Source: Geoanaerobacter pelophilus (GTDB lineage: Bacteria > Desulfobacterota > Desulfuromonadia > Geobacterales > DSM-12255). Taken from it: a stretch of 64,000 nucleotides of DNA. The DNA lies in contig NZ_JAHCVJ010000005.1 of NCBI RefSeq assembly GCF_018476885.1, positions 186,001 through 250,000 of the forward strand, given 5' to 3'. Below are positions 1-9,277 of this stretch, piece after piece (the stretch's first letter is position 1; every line of letters starts with the position of its first letter). The notes below the pieces were generated by a model. That model worked only from the letters and a program-made list of their open reading frames with translations, was not told where the DNA came from and searched no databases. The translations under genes were made by a program, and so were the position numbers.

Positions 1-1225
1 CGGAGAAATAGACGAAGGTGATACCGGCGCAGTAACGGTGGATCAGGCCGGCATTGGCCGAACCGCCAAAGAACTCCATGAACACCTTGGCCCATGCCTG
101 GTTGCTGAACTTGAGCGGCAGACCGGTGATCGAAAGACCGAGGAAGCTGATGATGACCAGCAGGTGCAGGAATACGTGACGCTTCAGGAACCTGCGGTAC
201 TGTTTGTGCGGCTCGGTGCAATCCGGACCGTGGTGATGGCCTTCATGCATTGCTGCCAGCTTCTCACGGTTTTCAACAAAGCCGCGGAACATCCAGAGCA
301 GCGAGTGGATCCAGAAGACAATAAATGTGGATACCAGCAGGCCGGTCATGGCCATGAGGGTCCAGTAGAGCAAAGGATACTTGTCACGGTCGGCTTCCCC
401 GTGAGAATAAAACTTGGCAAAGAGCGGTGTTGCCTTGGGGTGGCACTTGGCGCACATCTTTACCATGTTCTGCGGATTGACACTGGAAGCCGGATCGTTC
501 TTGGGGAGAACCATGTGCGCAGTGTGGCAATCGGCGCAACCGGCAACCTTTTCCGGGAAGCCCAGGCGGTAGTTTTTGCCGTGGTAGCTCTCCATATAGG
601 TTTTAACCGCAACATTGAAGACGTTGTTTCTCTGCATCATCTCCTTGTCGCTATGACACTTCATGCAGACCTTGGTGTGGAACTCCCGGACTTCCCTGGA
701 TTTACCGTCACCAATAGCCTTGATTTCGTGGAGGTTATGGCAGTCGGTACAGGCAGCAGAGTCCTGATTGCCTGCTGCAACGGCCTTGCCATGTACAGAC
801 GTCCGGTAAACTGCTTCCTTGTCATGGCACTGTACGCACTTGGCCACGGCAATCCGTTTGTCTTTTTTCCAGTAGCGGTGGATATGGATATCCGTATGGC
901 AGTCGGCGCACATGACGCCTTTCTGCACATGGACGCTGTTGTAATGCTCGGCGTTTTCCTTCTTGTGGCAACGCTCGCAACGAACTTTGTGGACCTTGGT
1001 CTCGCCTTTCATATGTTTGGCGAGATCTACAATTTCCACATGGCAGCTGGTACAGGCATTCTTGCCGTGTACTGAAGCTGCATAGGCTGCAGCAGACATC
1101 TTGGCGCTGTGGCAGCCAAGACAGGTAGCAGGGTCAATGGCCATGCCCTGCTCTGCATGGACCGGCAGCGCTAGACAGGTCAGCGCAGCCAGTGCTGGGA
1201 TTAGAGCTAGTAACTTCTTCAACAT
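1..1225 (-). CDS. cbcL: CbcL-like inner-membrane cytochrome: nine c-type hemes fused to a b-type membrane domain (3' end cut by the window)
   Basis: The protein begins with a signal peptide, then shows nine CXXCH heme motifs in about 300 residues (CLGCH, CTSCH, CERCH, CADCH, CVQCH, CTDCH, CMKCH, CADCH, CAKCH). After these come hydrophobic helices with histidines typical of a cytochrome b561-like domain, and the window ends inside that domain. In Geobacter, CbcL is a nine-heme/di-heme inner-membrane quinol oxidase used for extracellular Fe(III) respiration at low potential. The heme count, the fusion and the nearby glmU-glmS all fit that gene. The start at 1225 is supported by AGGAGG about 9 bases upstream. 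The C-terminal part lies outside the window, so the b-heme ligands cannot be fully checked. Another multiheme b/c fusion of the same family remains possible. Confidence 0.8.
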   Translation of the reverse strand, partial: MLKKLLALIPALAALTCLALPVHAEQGMAIDPATCLGCHSAKMSAAAYAASVHGKNACTSCHVEIVDLAKHMKGETKVHKVRCERCHKKENAEHYNSVHVQKGVMCADCHTDIHIHRYWKKDKRIAVAKCVQCHDKEAVYRTSVHGKAVAAGNQDSAACTDCHNLHEIKAIGDGKSREVREFHTKVCMKCHSDKEMMQRNNVFNVAVKTYMESYHGKNYRLGFPEKVAGCADCHTAHMVLPKNDPASSVNPQNMVKMCAKCHPKATPLFAKFYSHGEADRDKYPLLYWTLMAMTGLLVSTFIVFWIHSLLWMFRGFVENREKLAAMHEGHHHGPDCTEPHKQYRRFLKRHVFLHLLVIISFLGLSITGLPLKFSNQAWAKVFMEFFGGSANAGLIHRYCAGITFVYFS

Positions 1226-1481
1226 GAATGAAACTCCTCCTAAAGCGAGAGTGGTAATAGCTACGAAAAAAACTCCCATCGCCTTAGCCGGATTGCCCGG
1301 AATAAGACCTGGAAGTAGAGATGACTTAATGGGAAATCTGTAACGAATACCCATGATTAGTTTATAATCTGGGAGATATTAATTGGCATGGCGGTAAAAA
1401 GCAACCTAAAAAGTGTATGCTGTATACTTTTTTTATACACAAATTTGGGCGGTTACTTGTCGCGTACATCTCAGCAGTATT

Positions 1482-2027
1482 TCAGGTTTTCGGACGGGCT
1501 TTTATCTTTGGTTTGCCATCTTCGATCACTACGCGAAACTCGATATTGCTGCAATTGTGCTTATGCCGGAGAGATTCCTTTTGGTTAAGCAGGGTGGATT
1601 TCAGTGATTCCGGGTTGATGCCTTCGGTCCCAAGGTTACAGGCTTTCCGCGCTTCAATGTACTGGGCAAACACGCCATCGATATCGCTGTTGGCAGGTGA
1701 TGCGGAGCCGCCGTTGCCAAGCTCCTGATTATGCTGGTGCATCCCCATTCTGAACTTGTCTCTGGAATAGCGCCCTTCTTCGATTTGCCGGTTGATCCTG
1801 TTCCAGTATTGTTTGTAGCTTTGCAGGCGGGCAACCAGGGAGTTGTATTTGAATTTGACCATGGTGTTGACAATAGTGGTCCCAACATATTTCCGCGCGG
1901 TCTTGTCAACCTCTTCCAAAAGTTTTAGTGGCTCCCGCTTTTCCAGGCCAAGGAAATACTGCTCGTATTTGCGCACGAGTTCGTTCAGCTTTTCCTCAAA
2001 AATCATTATTTCTTCAGCAATTCCCAT
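1482..2027 (-). CDS. MXAN_5187 C-terminal-domain family protein, function unknown
   Basis: This gene encodes 181 residues, soluble, with no signal peptide or membrane segment. The first 120 residues look helical and charged (a likely coiled-coil region). The C-terminus ends in a basic segment with the motif EFRVVIEDGKPKIKAR, which I recognise as the signature of the MXAN_5187 C-terminal family found in Myxococcus and Geobacter. No biochemical role is known to me. It lies between cbcL and glmU, transcribed like cbcL and divergently from glmU. The 256 bases between it and cbcL contain an AT-rich inverted repeat around GTATAC (about 1412-1442) but no clear GC-rich terminator. The family call is moderate and the function is open. 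Confidence 0.65.
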   Translation of the reverse strand: MGIAEEIMIFEEKLNELVRKYEQYFLGLEKREPLKLLEEVDKTARKYVGTTIVNTMVKFKYNSLVARLQSYKQYWNRINRQIEEGRYSRDKFRMGMHQHNQELGNGGSASPANSDIDGVFAQYIEARKACNLGTEGINPESLKSTLLNQKESLRHKHNCSNIEFRVVIEDGKPKIKARPKT

Positions 2028-2117
2028 GCACTCTCCAAGTTTGTAAACTATATCCAGATAATTTGGGCAAGTAAAGTCAAAATGACAGCTGAGAATGAGG
2101 CAAATGAGCCTTATTTC

Positions 2118-2167
2118 TTGACGGTTTCAAAGACTAGTGTATATAAAAAGGGACGGTTTCATAGACT
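2118..2167 (+). promoter_or_regulatory. Putative glmU promoter with a 16-base direct repeat
   Basis: TTGACG at 2118-2123 and TATATA at 2140-2145 are separated by 16 bases and form a sigma-70-like promoter. A 16-base sequence starting GACGGTTTC occurs at 2120-2135 and again at 2152-2167 with one mismatch, exactly 32 bases apart (about three helical turns). The repeats cover the -35 box and the expected transcript start, so they could be operator half-sites or a site in the 5' leader. No regulator is identified. Confidence 0.45.
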
Positions 2168-2191
2168 GCTCAATTGTGGAGGTAAGCGTAA

Positions 2192-3571
2192 ATGAGCGAA
2201 GTGGCGGCACTTGTCCTGGCAGCTGGCAAAGGTACCAGGATGAAGTCAGAGCATGTCAAGGTTCTGCATGAAGCAGGAGGCGTGCCTCTGATAGATTGGC
2301 CGGTAGCTGCCGCCAAAGAGGCGGGAGCCTGCAGAATAGTGCTGATTGCCGGGCATCAGGCTGAAAAGGTGCAGGCTCATTTCAGCAATGATCCGGCGAT
2401 AAGTTTTGCCCTTCAGGAGGAGCAGCTCGGCACCGGCCATGCAGTTGCCTGCGCCAGGTCGGCACTGGGAGGTTTTACCGGAACTGTTCTCATCCTGTGT
2501 GGAGACGTGCCGCTGATCCGCGCGGAGACTCTAAGCGCGATGCTTGACGCCCACCGGGCTCGAAAAGCGGAATTGACGGTTCTTACCACTCATGTTGCCA
2601 ACCCGTTCGGCTATGGTCGTATTGTCAAACGTGAAGGCGGACGCATAATCAGAATCGTGGAACAGAAGGATGCGACCCCTGAAGAGCTGCAGATAACGGA
2701 AATCAATTCCGGGATCTACTGCGTAGAGGCAGGGTTTCTTTTTGATGCCGTGGAGCGGCTCTCCAATGACAATGCCCAGAAGGAATACTACCTGACGGAT
2801 ATTGTCAAGCAGGCTGCGGAAAAGGACCTGATGAGCCTGGCATTCCCGATCAGTGATGCCGACGAGGTCATGGGAGTGAACGACCGGGTGCAGCTTGCCA
2901 CTGCCGGGGCTGTGCTCCGCAGGCGGATTAATGAAGCGCTTATGCTGTCCGGGGTAACAATGATAGATCCGACAGCTTGTTATATTGACCGGAGCGTTAC
3001 GATCGGCAGTGACTCCATTATTCACCCCAATGTGCATATTTCCAGTAGGACTGTAATCGGGAAAGGGTGCGTTATTGAGCCGTCGGTTGTGATTAAAAAC
3101 TGTGTCATTGCCGAAAAAGTGACGATAAAAGCCGGGTCGGTCATGACTGACTCTACCATTGGCGAAGAGGCGGCCATTGGTCCGATGGCCCACCTGCGGC
3201 CTGATTCGCAGCTCGGGCCGCATGTCAAGATCGGCAATTTTGTGGAGACCAAGAAGATTATCATGGGTGAAGGTTCCAAGGCATCGCATCTGACCTACCT
3301 TGGCGATGCCTCTATCGGGCGTGACGTTAACATTGGCTGTGGCACGATAACCTGCAATTATGATGGGGTAAAGAAGCACCGCACCGTTATCGGTGATGGC
3401 GTTTTTGTCGGCAGCGATGTCCAGTTTGTCGCTCCGATCACTGTCGGTGCCAATTCACTTATTGCGGCAGGTACCACCGTTACCCAGGACATTCCGCCTG
3501 ATTCGCTGGCCCTTGCCAGGGTTCCACAGGTAAACAAGGTAGATTGGGTCAAAAAGAAGAGGAGTGCGTAA
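2192..3571 (+). CDS. glmU: Bifunctional UDP-GlcNAc pyrophosphorylase / glucosamine-1-phosphate N-acetyltransferase
   Basis: GlmU makes UDP-GlcNAc in two steps: acetylation of glucosamine-1-phosphate, then uridylyl transfer. The product feeds peptidoglycan and LPS synthesis in the cytoplasm. The 459-residue protein has the expected size. The N-terminal nucleotidyltransferase carries LVLAAGKGTRMKS (residues about 7-19) and a DVPL metal-site segment. From about residue 250 a left-handed beta-helix of hexapeptide repeats leads to the acetyltransferase region (residues near 360-390, with THLTYLGD-like sequence). The start follows GGAGG (2178-2182). It abuts glmS with no gap, so the two genes almost surely share a transcript and consecutive pathway steps. 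Confidence 0.97.
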   Translation: MSEVAALVLAAGKGTRMKSEHVKVLHEAGGVPLIDWPVAAAKEAGACRIVLIAGHQAEKVQAHFSNDPAISFALQEEQLGTGHAVACARSALGGFTGTVLILCGDVPLIRAETLSAMLDAHRARKAELTVLTTHVANPFGYGRIVKREGGRIIRIVEQKDATPEELQITEINSGIYCVEAGFLFDAVERLSNDNAQKEYYLTDIVKQAAEKDLMSLAFPISDADEVMGVNDRVQLATAGAVLRRRINEALMLSGVTMIDPTACYIDRSVTIGSDSIIHPNVHISSRTVIGKGCVIEPSVVIKNCVIAEKVTIKAGSVMTDSTIGEEAAIGPMAHLRPDSQLGPHVKIGNFVETKKIIMGEGSKASHLTYLGDASIGRDVNIGCGTITCNYDGVKKHRTVIGDGVFVGSDVQFVAPITVGANSLIAAGTTVTQDIPPDSLALARVPQVNKVDWVKKKRSA

Positions 3572-5401
3572 ATGTGTGGAATTGTAGGTTACATCGGCGG
3601 CCAGCAGGCAACACCAATCATCATCGACGGCTTGCGACGCCTGGAATATCGTGGTTACGACTCAGCCGGTGTCTGCACGATAACTGACGGCTGTGTTGAG
3701 ATCCGCCGCAGCGAGGGGAAGCTGGTAAACCTGGAGCGGTTGATCGGGGAGCGTCCCCTGACCGGTACCATCGGTATCGGCCACACCCGGTGGGCTACCC
3801 ATGGCCGACCTTCCGAGACCAACGCCCATCCGCACCAGGCAGGTTCGATCATCGTCGTGCATAATGGGATAATCGAGAATTACCTGAAGCTCAAGGAGAT
3901 GCTAAAGGCGAGAGGGTGCCAGTTCCTGAGCGAGACTGATACGGAGGTCATCTCTCACCTGATCGAGATTCGCTTCCAGGAAACCGGAGATTTCGAAAAA
4001 GCTGTGCGTCAGGCCCTGTCTGAACTGCGTGGAGCCTATGCTGTCTGCGTTCTCTGTCAGCGGGACGCTGAGGTCATGATTGCTGCCAAGCAGGGGTCGC
4101 CGATGGTTGTAGGATTGGGGGAGGGAGAGTACTTTGTCGCCTCAGACATCCCGGCCATCCTGTCGCATACCCGCAACATGGTTTTTATGGAAGACGGGGA
4201 AATGGTGATCTTTCGCAGTGGCCAGCCGGTTTTCTCAACCGTTGCCGGGGAGCCGCTGGAGAAGAAGTCTCGCCATATCGACTGGTCGCCGCTTATGGCA
4301 GAAAAAGGTGGCTACAAGCACTTCATGCTCAAGGAGATTTTCGAACAGCCCAGGGCGGTGCGCGACACCATAACCGGCCGGCTTCTGGAAGAGCAGGGGG
4401 ATGTCTTTCTTGAAGACATGAAGCTTGCCGATGAAGAGCTGAAATCTGTCGACCGGGTCTGCATAGTTGCCTGCGGCACCTCCTGGCATTCCGGCCTTGT
4501 CGGCAAATTCCTGATCGAGGAAATGTGCCGGATTCCAACCGAGGTTGATATTGCCTCGGAATTCCGCTACCGGAACCCGGTGATTACCGATAAGACCCTG
4601 TTGGTGCTTATCTCGCAGTCGGGGGAAACCGCTGACACCCTGGCAGCGCTGCGCGAGGGTAAATCCCGCGGGGCCAAAAACGTTGCCATCTGTAATGTGG
4701 TCGATTCTTCCATCGCGCGTGAGTCCAACGGTGTCATCTACACCCATGCCGGGCCCGAGATCGGAGTTGCCTCGACCAAGGCCTTCGTGACGCAGCTCGT
4801 GGCGCTCTACCTCTTTGCCATCCGTTTCGGCCAGGCCCGCGGCACAATAGACATTGACCGCGGCCGGAAGATGATTGCTGATCTGGTCCATTCCCCTTCC
4901 TTGGTCGAAGATGCCCTCAAGCTTGATCCGCAGGTTGAGAAGGTTGCCCGTACCTATATGACGGCCCGCGATTTCCTCTATCTCGGCCGTGGTACCAGCT
5001 ACCCAATTGCCCTTGAAGGGGCACTCAAACTGAAGGAGATATCTTACATCCATGCCGAGGGTTATCCGGCCGGCGAAATGAAACACGGCCCCATTGCCCT
5101 GATCGACGAGAACATGCCGGTGGTGGTGCTGGTGCCCAAGGACCGTCATTATGAAAAGGTTGTTTCCAACATGGAAGAGGTCATTGCCCGCGGTGGCAGG
5201 GTCATCGCCATCTGCACCGAAGGGGACGAAGAGGTTAGAGCCAAGGCCGAAGTGACCCTGGAGATTCCGCCGGTTCCAGAAGACCTGCTGCCGTTGGTCC
5301 TCTCTGTACCGCTGCAACTCCTGGCATACCATGTCGCAGTGCTGAAAGGGACCGACGTGGACCAACCGAGGAACCTGGCGAAATCAGTTACGGTGGAGTA
5401 G
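3572..5401 (+). CDS. glmS: Glutamine--fructose-6-phosphate aminotransferase (isomerizing)
   Basis: GlmS converts fructose-6-phosphate and glutamine to glucosamine-6-phosphate, the first step towards UDP-GlcNAc. It has 609 residues, the usual length. The N-terminus [10 protein letters not shown] places the catalytic Cys2 of the class-II glutamine amidotransferase domain. HTRWATHG and the glutaminase core occupy residues 1-220, and two SIS sugar-isomerase domains follow (residues about 285-420 and 455-600, with SQSGETADT and [12 protein letters not shown]). The start codon directly follows the glmU stop. No glmS ribozyme is visible upstream, as expected outside Firmicutes and related lineages. 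Confidence 0.97.
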   Translation: MCGIVGYIGGQQATPIIIDGLRRLEYRGYDSAGVCTITDGCVEIRRSEGKLVNLERLIGERPLTGTIGIGHTRWATHGRPSETNAHPHQAGSIIVVHNGIIENYLKLKEMLKARGCQFLSETDTEVISHLIEIRFQETGDFEKAVRQALSELRGAYAVCVLCQRDAEVMIAAKQGSPMVVGLGEGEYFVASDIPAILSHTRNMVFMEDGEMVIFRSGQPVFSTVAGEPLEKKSRHIDWSPLMAEKGGYKHFMLKEIFEQPRAVRDTITGRLLEEQGDVFLEDMKLADEELKSVDRVCIVACGTSWHSGLVGKFLIEEMCRIPTEVDIASEFRYRNPVITDKTLLVLISQSGETADTLAALREGKSRGAKNVAICNVVDSSIARESNGVIYTHAGPEIGVASTKAFVTQLVALYLFAIRFGQARGTIDIDRGRKMIADLVHSPSLVEDALKLDPQVEKVARTYMTARDFLYLGRGTSYPIALEGALKLKEISYIHAEGYPAGEMKHGPIALIDENMPVVVLVPKDRHYEKVVSNMEEVIARGGRVIAICTEGDEEVRAKAEVTLEIPPVPEDLLPLVLSVPLQLLAYHVAVLKGTDVDQPRNLAKSVTVE

Positions 5402-5412
5402 GAGGGGATAAC

Positions 5413-6225
5413 ATGCTCAAGATCATCATCCTAACATTGTGTCTAACCGTTTTAGCGTCATCTGCCTGTGCCGAAACAATCAAAATCGGCGGCTCTGGCA
5501 GCATGATCCCCATGCTGACCGATATAGCTAAAGCCTACATGGAGCAGCATCCCGGCGATAAAGTGGAGGTTAACCAGAAGTCTTTGGGGCAGCCTGGGGG
5601 AATAGAGGCTCTCACTGCCGGCTCAGTCGATATCGCCATGTCTGCCATCAGACTGACTGATGCCCAGCTGCGGCTCCCATTAAAAGCTTATGAAATTGCT
5701 AGAGTTGCAGGGGTGGTTGCAGTCACCAATGATGTGCCTGTATCGAACATTTCCACGCAACAGTTATGTGACATCTACTCCGGGAAGATAAAGACCTGGG
5801 AACAGTTTGGCGGCAATGACTCAGCTATTCTGGTGCTTACTCGTCCCGAAAGTGACAGCACCAAATTCAGGTTGAGAAAGTCGTTTGCCTGCATGGAGAA
5901 TTTGAAAGAATCTCCCGCCGCCGTGAATTTGCCGAAATCACAGGATATGTTTAATGCGCTTGTCTCCAAGAGCAATGCAATAGGCATTGTGGATGCGATT
6001 GCTATGGCTGAAGGTATCGGCAAGTTCAAGGCGATCAAAATTGACGGCAAAAACTACTCGCAATATGAAACTGGTCAATGGCCTTATGGCTATAGAAATC
6101 AGCTCGTAGTAAGAAATACCGAGACAAAAACCGCAGTGAAAAAGTTTTTGGAGTTTGTGAAATCTCCAGAAGGCCAGTACTTAATCCAAATGAACAAGGC
6201 CACGCCTGTTGATTTCAGCCTGTAA
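5413..6225 (+). CDS. PstS-like periplasmic substrate-binding protein
   Basis: The 270-residue product has a clear signal peptide (cleavage near SACA|ET). The mature part resembles the phosphate-binding PstS fold: IKIGGSGSMIPML at the start, DIAMSAIRLTD, a YSGKIKTWEQFGGND loop and a C-terminal FLEFVKSPEGQ segment. The start follows GGAGGGG, 11 bases after glmS. No permease or ATPase genes are adjacent, so it may act as a stand-alone binding or sensor protein and not as part of a transporter. The last about 150 bases are duplicated at 13538-13690 beside an IS3 remnant, with roughly ten differences by hand count. The ligand (phosphate or another oxyanion) cannot be read from sequence alone. Confidence 0.8.
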   Translation: MLKIIILTLCLTVLASSACAETIKIGGSGSMIPMLTDIAKAYMEQHPGDKVEVNQKSLGQPGGIEALTAGSVDIAMSAIRLTDAQLRLPLKAYEIARVAGVVAVTNDVPVSNISTQQLCDIYSGKIKTWEQFGGNDSAILVLTRPESDSTKFRLRKSFACMENLKESPAAVNLPKSQDMFNALVSKSNAIGIVDAIAMAEGIGKFKAIKIDGKNYSQYETGQWPYGYRNQLVVRNTETKTAVKKFLEFVKSPEGQYLIQMNKATPVDFSL

Positions 6226-6330
6226 CAAAGAATAGACTGTAGCTTGAGCCTTCTCTTACCAGCATCTGCGATTGGATTTCTGGTGCAAAGCGCCCTCTGT
6301 CTTTCGGGAAGCTTACGAGTTCACTGGCCA

Positions 6331-6780
6331 CTATTTTTTCACCAGCATGATTGAACAGGGCATCCTGCGGATAATGGCATCGTTTTCTCCACCAAAGAGG
6401 GCATGTTCAATGTGTCCCTCTTTATGCGCGCTCATGATGATCAGGTCGATTTTCTCTTCTTTGACCACTTTCACTATCTCCTCGACCGAATCGTGATCGC
6501 TGACCAGTTCTTTTATGGGGAACCCACTGTTTGTCTCTTGTTTTATGACCTTATCCAACTGCTCTTTTGCTTCCTGCTGACTGTTACTGTAATTTTTGTA
6601 CTCCTCCGCAGGAAAAAGTCCCGGTGCGTTCACTGCCATTAAACCGACTGGATTGGAAACAAGGTGCAGAACCAGGAGTTTAGCATCGTACTTGCGAGCG
6701 AGCGAAATACCGGATCTAATGGCTTCCCTGCTGTACGGGATCATCCTGCTGACAACAAGTATGTTTCTGATGTTTTCCAT
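6331..6780 (-). CDS. Universal stress protein (UspA family)
   Basis: This 149-residue cytoplasmic protein has the single-domain Usp fold. It opens with ILVVSRMIPYSREAIRSG, has AKLLVLHLV as the second strand, and ends with LIIMSAHKEGHIEHALFGG and CSIMLVKK. The usual ATP-binding G-2x-G-9x-(S/T) pattern is not clearly present: the region reads HKEGHIEHALFGGEND. It may therefore be a non-ATP-binding UspA type. A strong ribosome site (GAGGGGG) lies before the start at 6780. The gene is convergent with the PstS-like gene. Its exact stress role is unknown. The assignment to the family is firm. Confidence 0.88.
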   Translation of the reverse strand: MENIRNILVVSRMIPYSREAIRSGISLARKYDAKLLVLHLVSNPVGLMAVNAPGLFPAEEYKNYSNSQQEAKEQLDKVIKQETNSGFPIKELVSDHDSVEEIVKVVKEEKIDLIIMSAHKEGHIEHALFGGENDAIIRRMPCSIMLVKK

Positions 6781-7097
6781 AAGACCCCCTCTATTAAAAT
6801 AGATGCCGTCAATTGTTACTAATGGTTCAGCATCAATCGTGCCCTTTTGTAAACAATAATTGTTGAATTATTTAAGGTGGTTACAGTGTGCCTCCTTAAA
6901 CTCCACGAGTGTATTCTTCTGTAACATTTACTGCCGATCCGGCAGGGCCAGCACATAATATTCTGATTTAACGATTCTATTTCAACATACAGCTATGTGT
7001 ATAGCGCAACAATTGTGGCAACTTGTAATTCCCTCTCCCCGTATGCTCGCCTTATAATTACCCTGTACAAACAGACCGTTGTTTCCGCTGGTCGTCC

Positions 7098-7114
7098 CTG
7101 GCACGTTAGTTGCC
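7098..7114 (+). promoter_or_regulatory. Sigma-54-type promoter upstream of the catalase gene
   Basis: CTGGCACG (7098-7105), four bases, then TTGC (7110-7113) matches the -24/-12 consensus YTGGCACG-N4-TTGCW, except that the last W is C. The expected transcript start is near 7125, about 80 bases before the catalase start. A TTGACA at 7125-7130 lacks a good -10 partner. The remaining part of the 425-base gap (6781-7205) holds the usp promoter region, and I see no other gene in it. Confidence 0.6.
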
Positions 7115-7205
7115 ATTTCCCTCCTTGACAGAACTCTAAGGTCAATCTATTCCGCTAAGAGCTTTGCCCTGCAGGAGTTTCAGTCATTATTGCAAGGGGG
7201 TAGCC

Positions 7206-8195
7206 ATGAATTGGATAAAATTTGCTGTCACGTTGGCAGCATCAGTAGCAGTGATCGCTCCAAGGCTAGTTAACGCGGAGGATGCGCCCGTGGCCGTTCA
7301 GATTGTAGACGCACTAAATAAACACTTCGGTGTGCATCCCGGCTATCGTGCAAATCATGCGAAGGGAATCGTTGTTAAAGGGAGTTTCAAGGGCTCGCCG
7401 GAAGCCGTAGCAGTGAGCAAATCACCTTTGTTTGCCGGCGAAAAGCTCCCGGTAACCGTGCGTTTTTCCGATGCGGGCGGATTGCCCGATGTCCATGATG
7501 CCTCGCCAGTTGCAAATCCACATGGAATGGCAATCAAGTTCCATCTGCCCAATGGCGGTGAAAGCGATATAGTCGTCAACTCGCTCAAGTTCTTCCCTGT
7601 GGCCACACCAGAGGAGTTCCGCGACCTACAGTTGGCAGCCGCCACAACTCCCCCCGGTTCACCAATGTCGGCTCAATTCAAAACGTTTCTCGCCAGCCAC
7701 CCGAGCGTGGGGAGAGCTAACGCCACGCTTGGCATTCCAGCCAGCTTCGCCGATGAGCAGTACTACGGCATCAATGCGTTCGTATTCACCAACCGAGCCG
7801 GCAGGAAACAGGCGGTTCGGTACATCATTGAGCCTGAGAAAATCGTGCACTTAAGCAAGGAGGAAGGGGCGAAAAAGTCACCAAACTACCTGATGGACGA
7901 TCTACTCGTGCGTCTTGCCAAAGGAGTTGTGACGTTTCATCTCAAGGCGCAACTTGCCGCAGCCGGTGACCCTACCAAAGACCCGACCCAACCGTGGCCG
8001 GAGGATCGTAAAGTCGTCGATCTCGGAGTCCTGACAATTGACAAGAGTGTCGCCGACAGCATTGCTGCGCAAAAGGAGCTGCTGTTTCTGCCAGGTCGTC
8101 TGACCGACGGCATCGAGCCATCGGATGATCCACTGATTGCGGCACGCGACAGTTCCTATGCGGTGTCGTTCGGGAGACGCAATCTAACACCTTAA
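7206..8195 (+). CDS. Periplasmic catalase-related peroxidase (small SrpA-type heme protein)
   Basis: The product is 329 residues from the ATG at 7206, which follows GGGGG. An in-frame ATG upstream at 7164 lacks a ribosome site. A signal peptide (cleavage near VNA|ED) points to the periplasm. It carries the catalase core in its short form: the distal histidine lies in NHAKG (H51 of the precursor), VRFSDAGG and NPHGMAIKFHLPNG follow, and near the C-terminus RDSSY gives the RxxxY pattern expected for the proximal heme tyrosine (R314, Y318). Small catalase-related proteins of this group act as peroxidases on H2O2 or organic peroxides. A katG remnant directly follows and a sigma-54-like promoter precedes it. 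Confidence 0.85.
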   Translation: MNWIKFAVTLAASVAVIAPRLVNAEDAPVAVQIVDALNKHFGVHPGYRANHAKGIVVKGSFKGSPEAVAVSKSPLFAGEKLPVTVRFSDAGGLPDVHDASPVANPHGMAIKFHLPNGGESDIVVNSLKFFPVATPEEFRDLQLAAATTPPGSPMSAQFKTFLASHPSVGRANATLGIPASFADEQYYGINAFVFTNRAGRKQAVRYIIEPEKIVHLSKEEGAKKSPNYLMDDLLVRLAKGVVTFHLKAQLAAAGDPTKDPTQPWPEDRKVVDLGVLTIDKSVADSIAAQKELLFLPGRLTDGIEPSDDPLIAARDSSYAVSFGRRNLTP

Positions 8196-8214
8196 TGACG
8201 AAAGGGAGTCTGAG

Positions 8215-8333
<119 letters not shown>

Positions 8334-8452
8334 TCGCATCGGTTTCCTCGGTAGAGTGCAAGCATTACATACTCAGTTAACGGTTTATACCCTGGGGCAA
8401 ACGGTAGCCTTTTGGTGAGTAAAAACAGTTAACTCGATTTATGGAGGAACAG

Positions 8453-9001
8453 ATGAAAAAAAGGGCAACACAGACACTAGAAGAGGAGCATCACATCATC
8501 CAGAAGGTTGTGGGCGTTATGGCCATCCTGGTTGAAGAGTTGGACAAGGGAAAGGAGCTGGAGGTTGGAGTCCTCCGGGATATGGTTGAGTTCATGCAGG
8601 TTTTTGCTGACAAATGTCATCATGGCAAGGAAGAGGGTATTCTCTTTCCACTCCTTGAATCTAAAGGAGTGCCGGTAAACGGCTGTCCCCTGGGGATTCT
8701 CATTCATGAACATCAGAATGGCAGGAAACTCGTTGCGGAGCTAGGCGAGGCCACCGGGGCTTATGCAAGGGGAAAACCGGAGGGGCATGACCTTTTGCGC
8801 ACAAGCCTGCAAGGATTGGTTAGCCTCTACCCTAACCATATCTGGAAAGAAGACTATCTCCTCTTTCCCATGACCGACAAGATTCTGAACAAGCAGGAGC
8901 AACAGGATCTGGTAGAGAAATTCGAATTGGTGGAAAGATCTATCGGTTTGGACGTCCATCACCGGTTTGAACAGTTGGCGGTTACTCTGGCAGAGAAATA
9001 A
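8453..9001 (+). CDS. Hemerythrin-like (HHE) domain protein
   Basis: The product is 182 residues. I start at the ATG at 8453 because GGAGG (8443-8447) sits five bases before it, while the in-frame ATG at 8441 overlaps that site. The sequence is all-helical with the spaced His/Glu ligands of the hemerythrin family: EEEHHIIQKV, KCHHGKEEGILFPLLE, LIHEHQNGRKL and PNHIWKEDYLLFPM. Such di-iron proteins bind O2 or NO, or act in stress protection in the cytoplasm. The neighbours (catalase, katG remnant, Ric remnant) fit oxidative or nitrosative stress. CAGTTAAC occurs twice upstream (8374-8381 and 8426-8433), possibly an operator. Confidence 0.85.
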   Translation: MKKRATQTLEEEHHIIQKVVGVMAILVEELDKGKELEVGVLRDMVEFMQVFADKCHHGKEEGILFPLLESKGVPVNGCPLGILIHEHQNGRKLVAELGEATGAYARGKPEGHDLLRTSLQGLVSLYPNHIWKEDYLLFPMTDKILNKQEQQDLVEKFELVERSIGLDVHHRFEQLAVTLAEK

Positions 9002-9003
9002 AG

Positions 9004-9096
9004 GTCTCACAGAAACTCAAAGAGTTCGAGGACGATCTCCACAAACATGTTCACCTGGAGAATAATATCCTCTTCCCGAAAGCTGCAGAGCTTTGA
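9004..9096 (+). pseudogene. C-terminal remnant of a Ric/ScdA-type di-iron (iron-sulfur repair) protein
   Basis: Immediately after the hemerythrin stop, in another frame, the DNA encodes VSQKLKEFEDDLHKHVHLEN followed by NILFPKAAEL and a stop. The HVHLENNILFP segment is the conserved metal-binding C-terminus of Ric (YtfE/ScdA/DnrN) proteins, which repair iron-sulfur clusters after NO or peroxide damage. No start codon or upstream part of such a gene is present, so this looks like the tail of a deleted gene. It may also be that the hemerythrin gene replaced the front part by recombination. Confidence 0.65.
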
Positions 9097-9277
9097 GTAA
9101 ATTGATAGTAACTAGCAGATTCCCTTCGGTAATTGAGTATGTGTGACTGCTAGCAGAGAAACCGGTTACATTGGCAACTCACAACCAAGTATTCGAAGTA
9201 GATCGGATGGAACGGTGATTTTTAGCGGGATAGCCAGCGAACTGTCGTGCACCTTTAACGTGAAAGGAGGAGCAACT

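Noticed and set aside
38-1075. Long plus-strand open frame at the left edge
   Set aside because: It is antisense to the nine-heme cytochrome. The minus strand carries nine CXXCH motifs, a signal peptide and a ribosome site.
1412-1442. Intrinsic terminator between the MXAN_5187-type gene and cbcL
   Set aside because: The inverted repeat is AT-only with mismatches and no GC stem. It could equally be an operator.
2531-3379. Minus-strand open frame of 282 codons inside glmU
   Set aside because: It is a shadow of a GC-rich coding region. glmU is complete on the plus strand.
4235-5365. Minus-strand open frame of 376 codons inside glmS
   Set aside because: No domain is recognisable and glmS is intact on the other strand.
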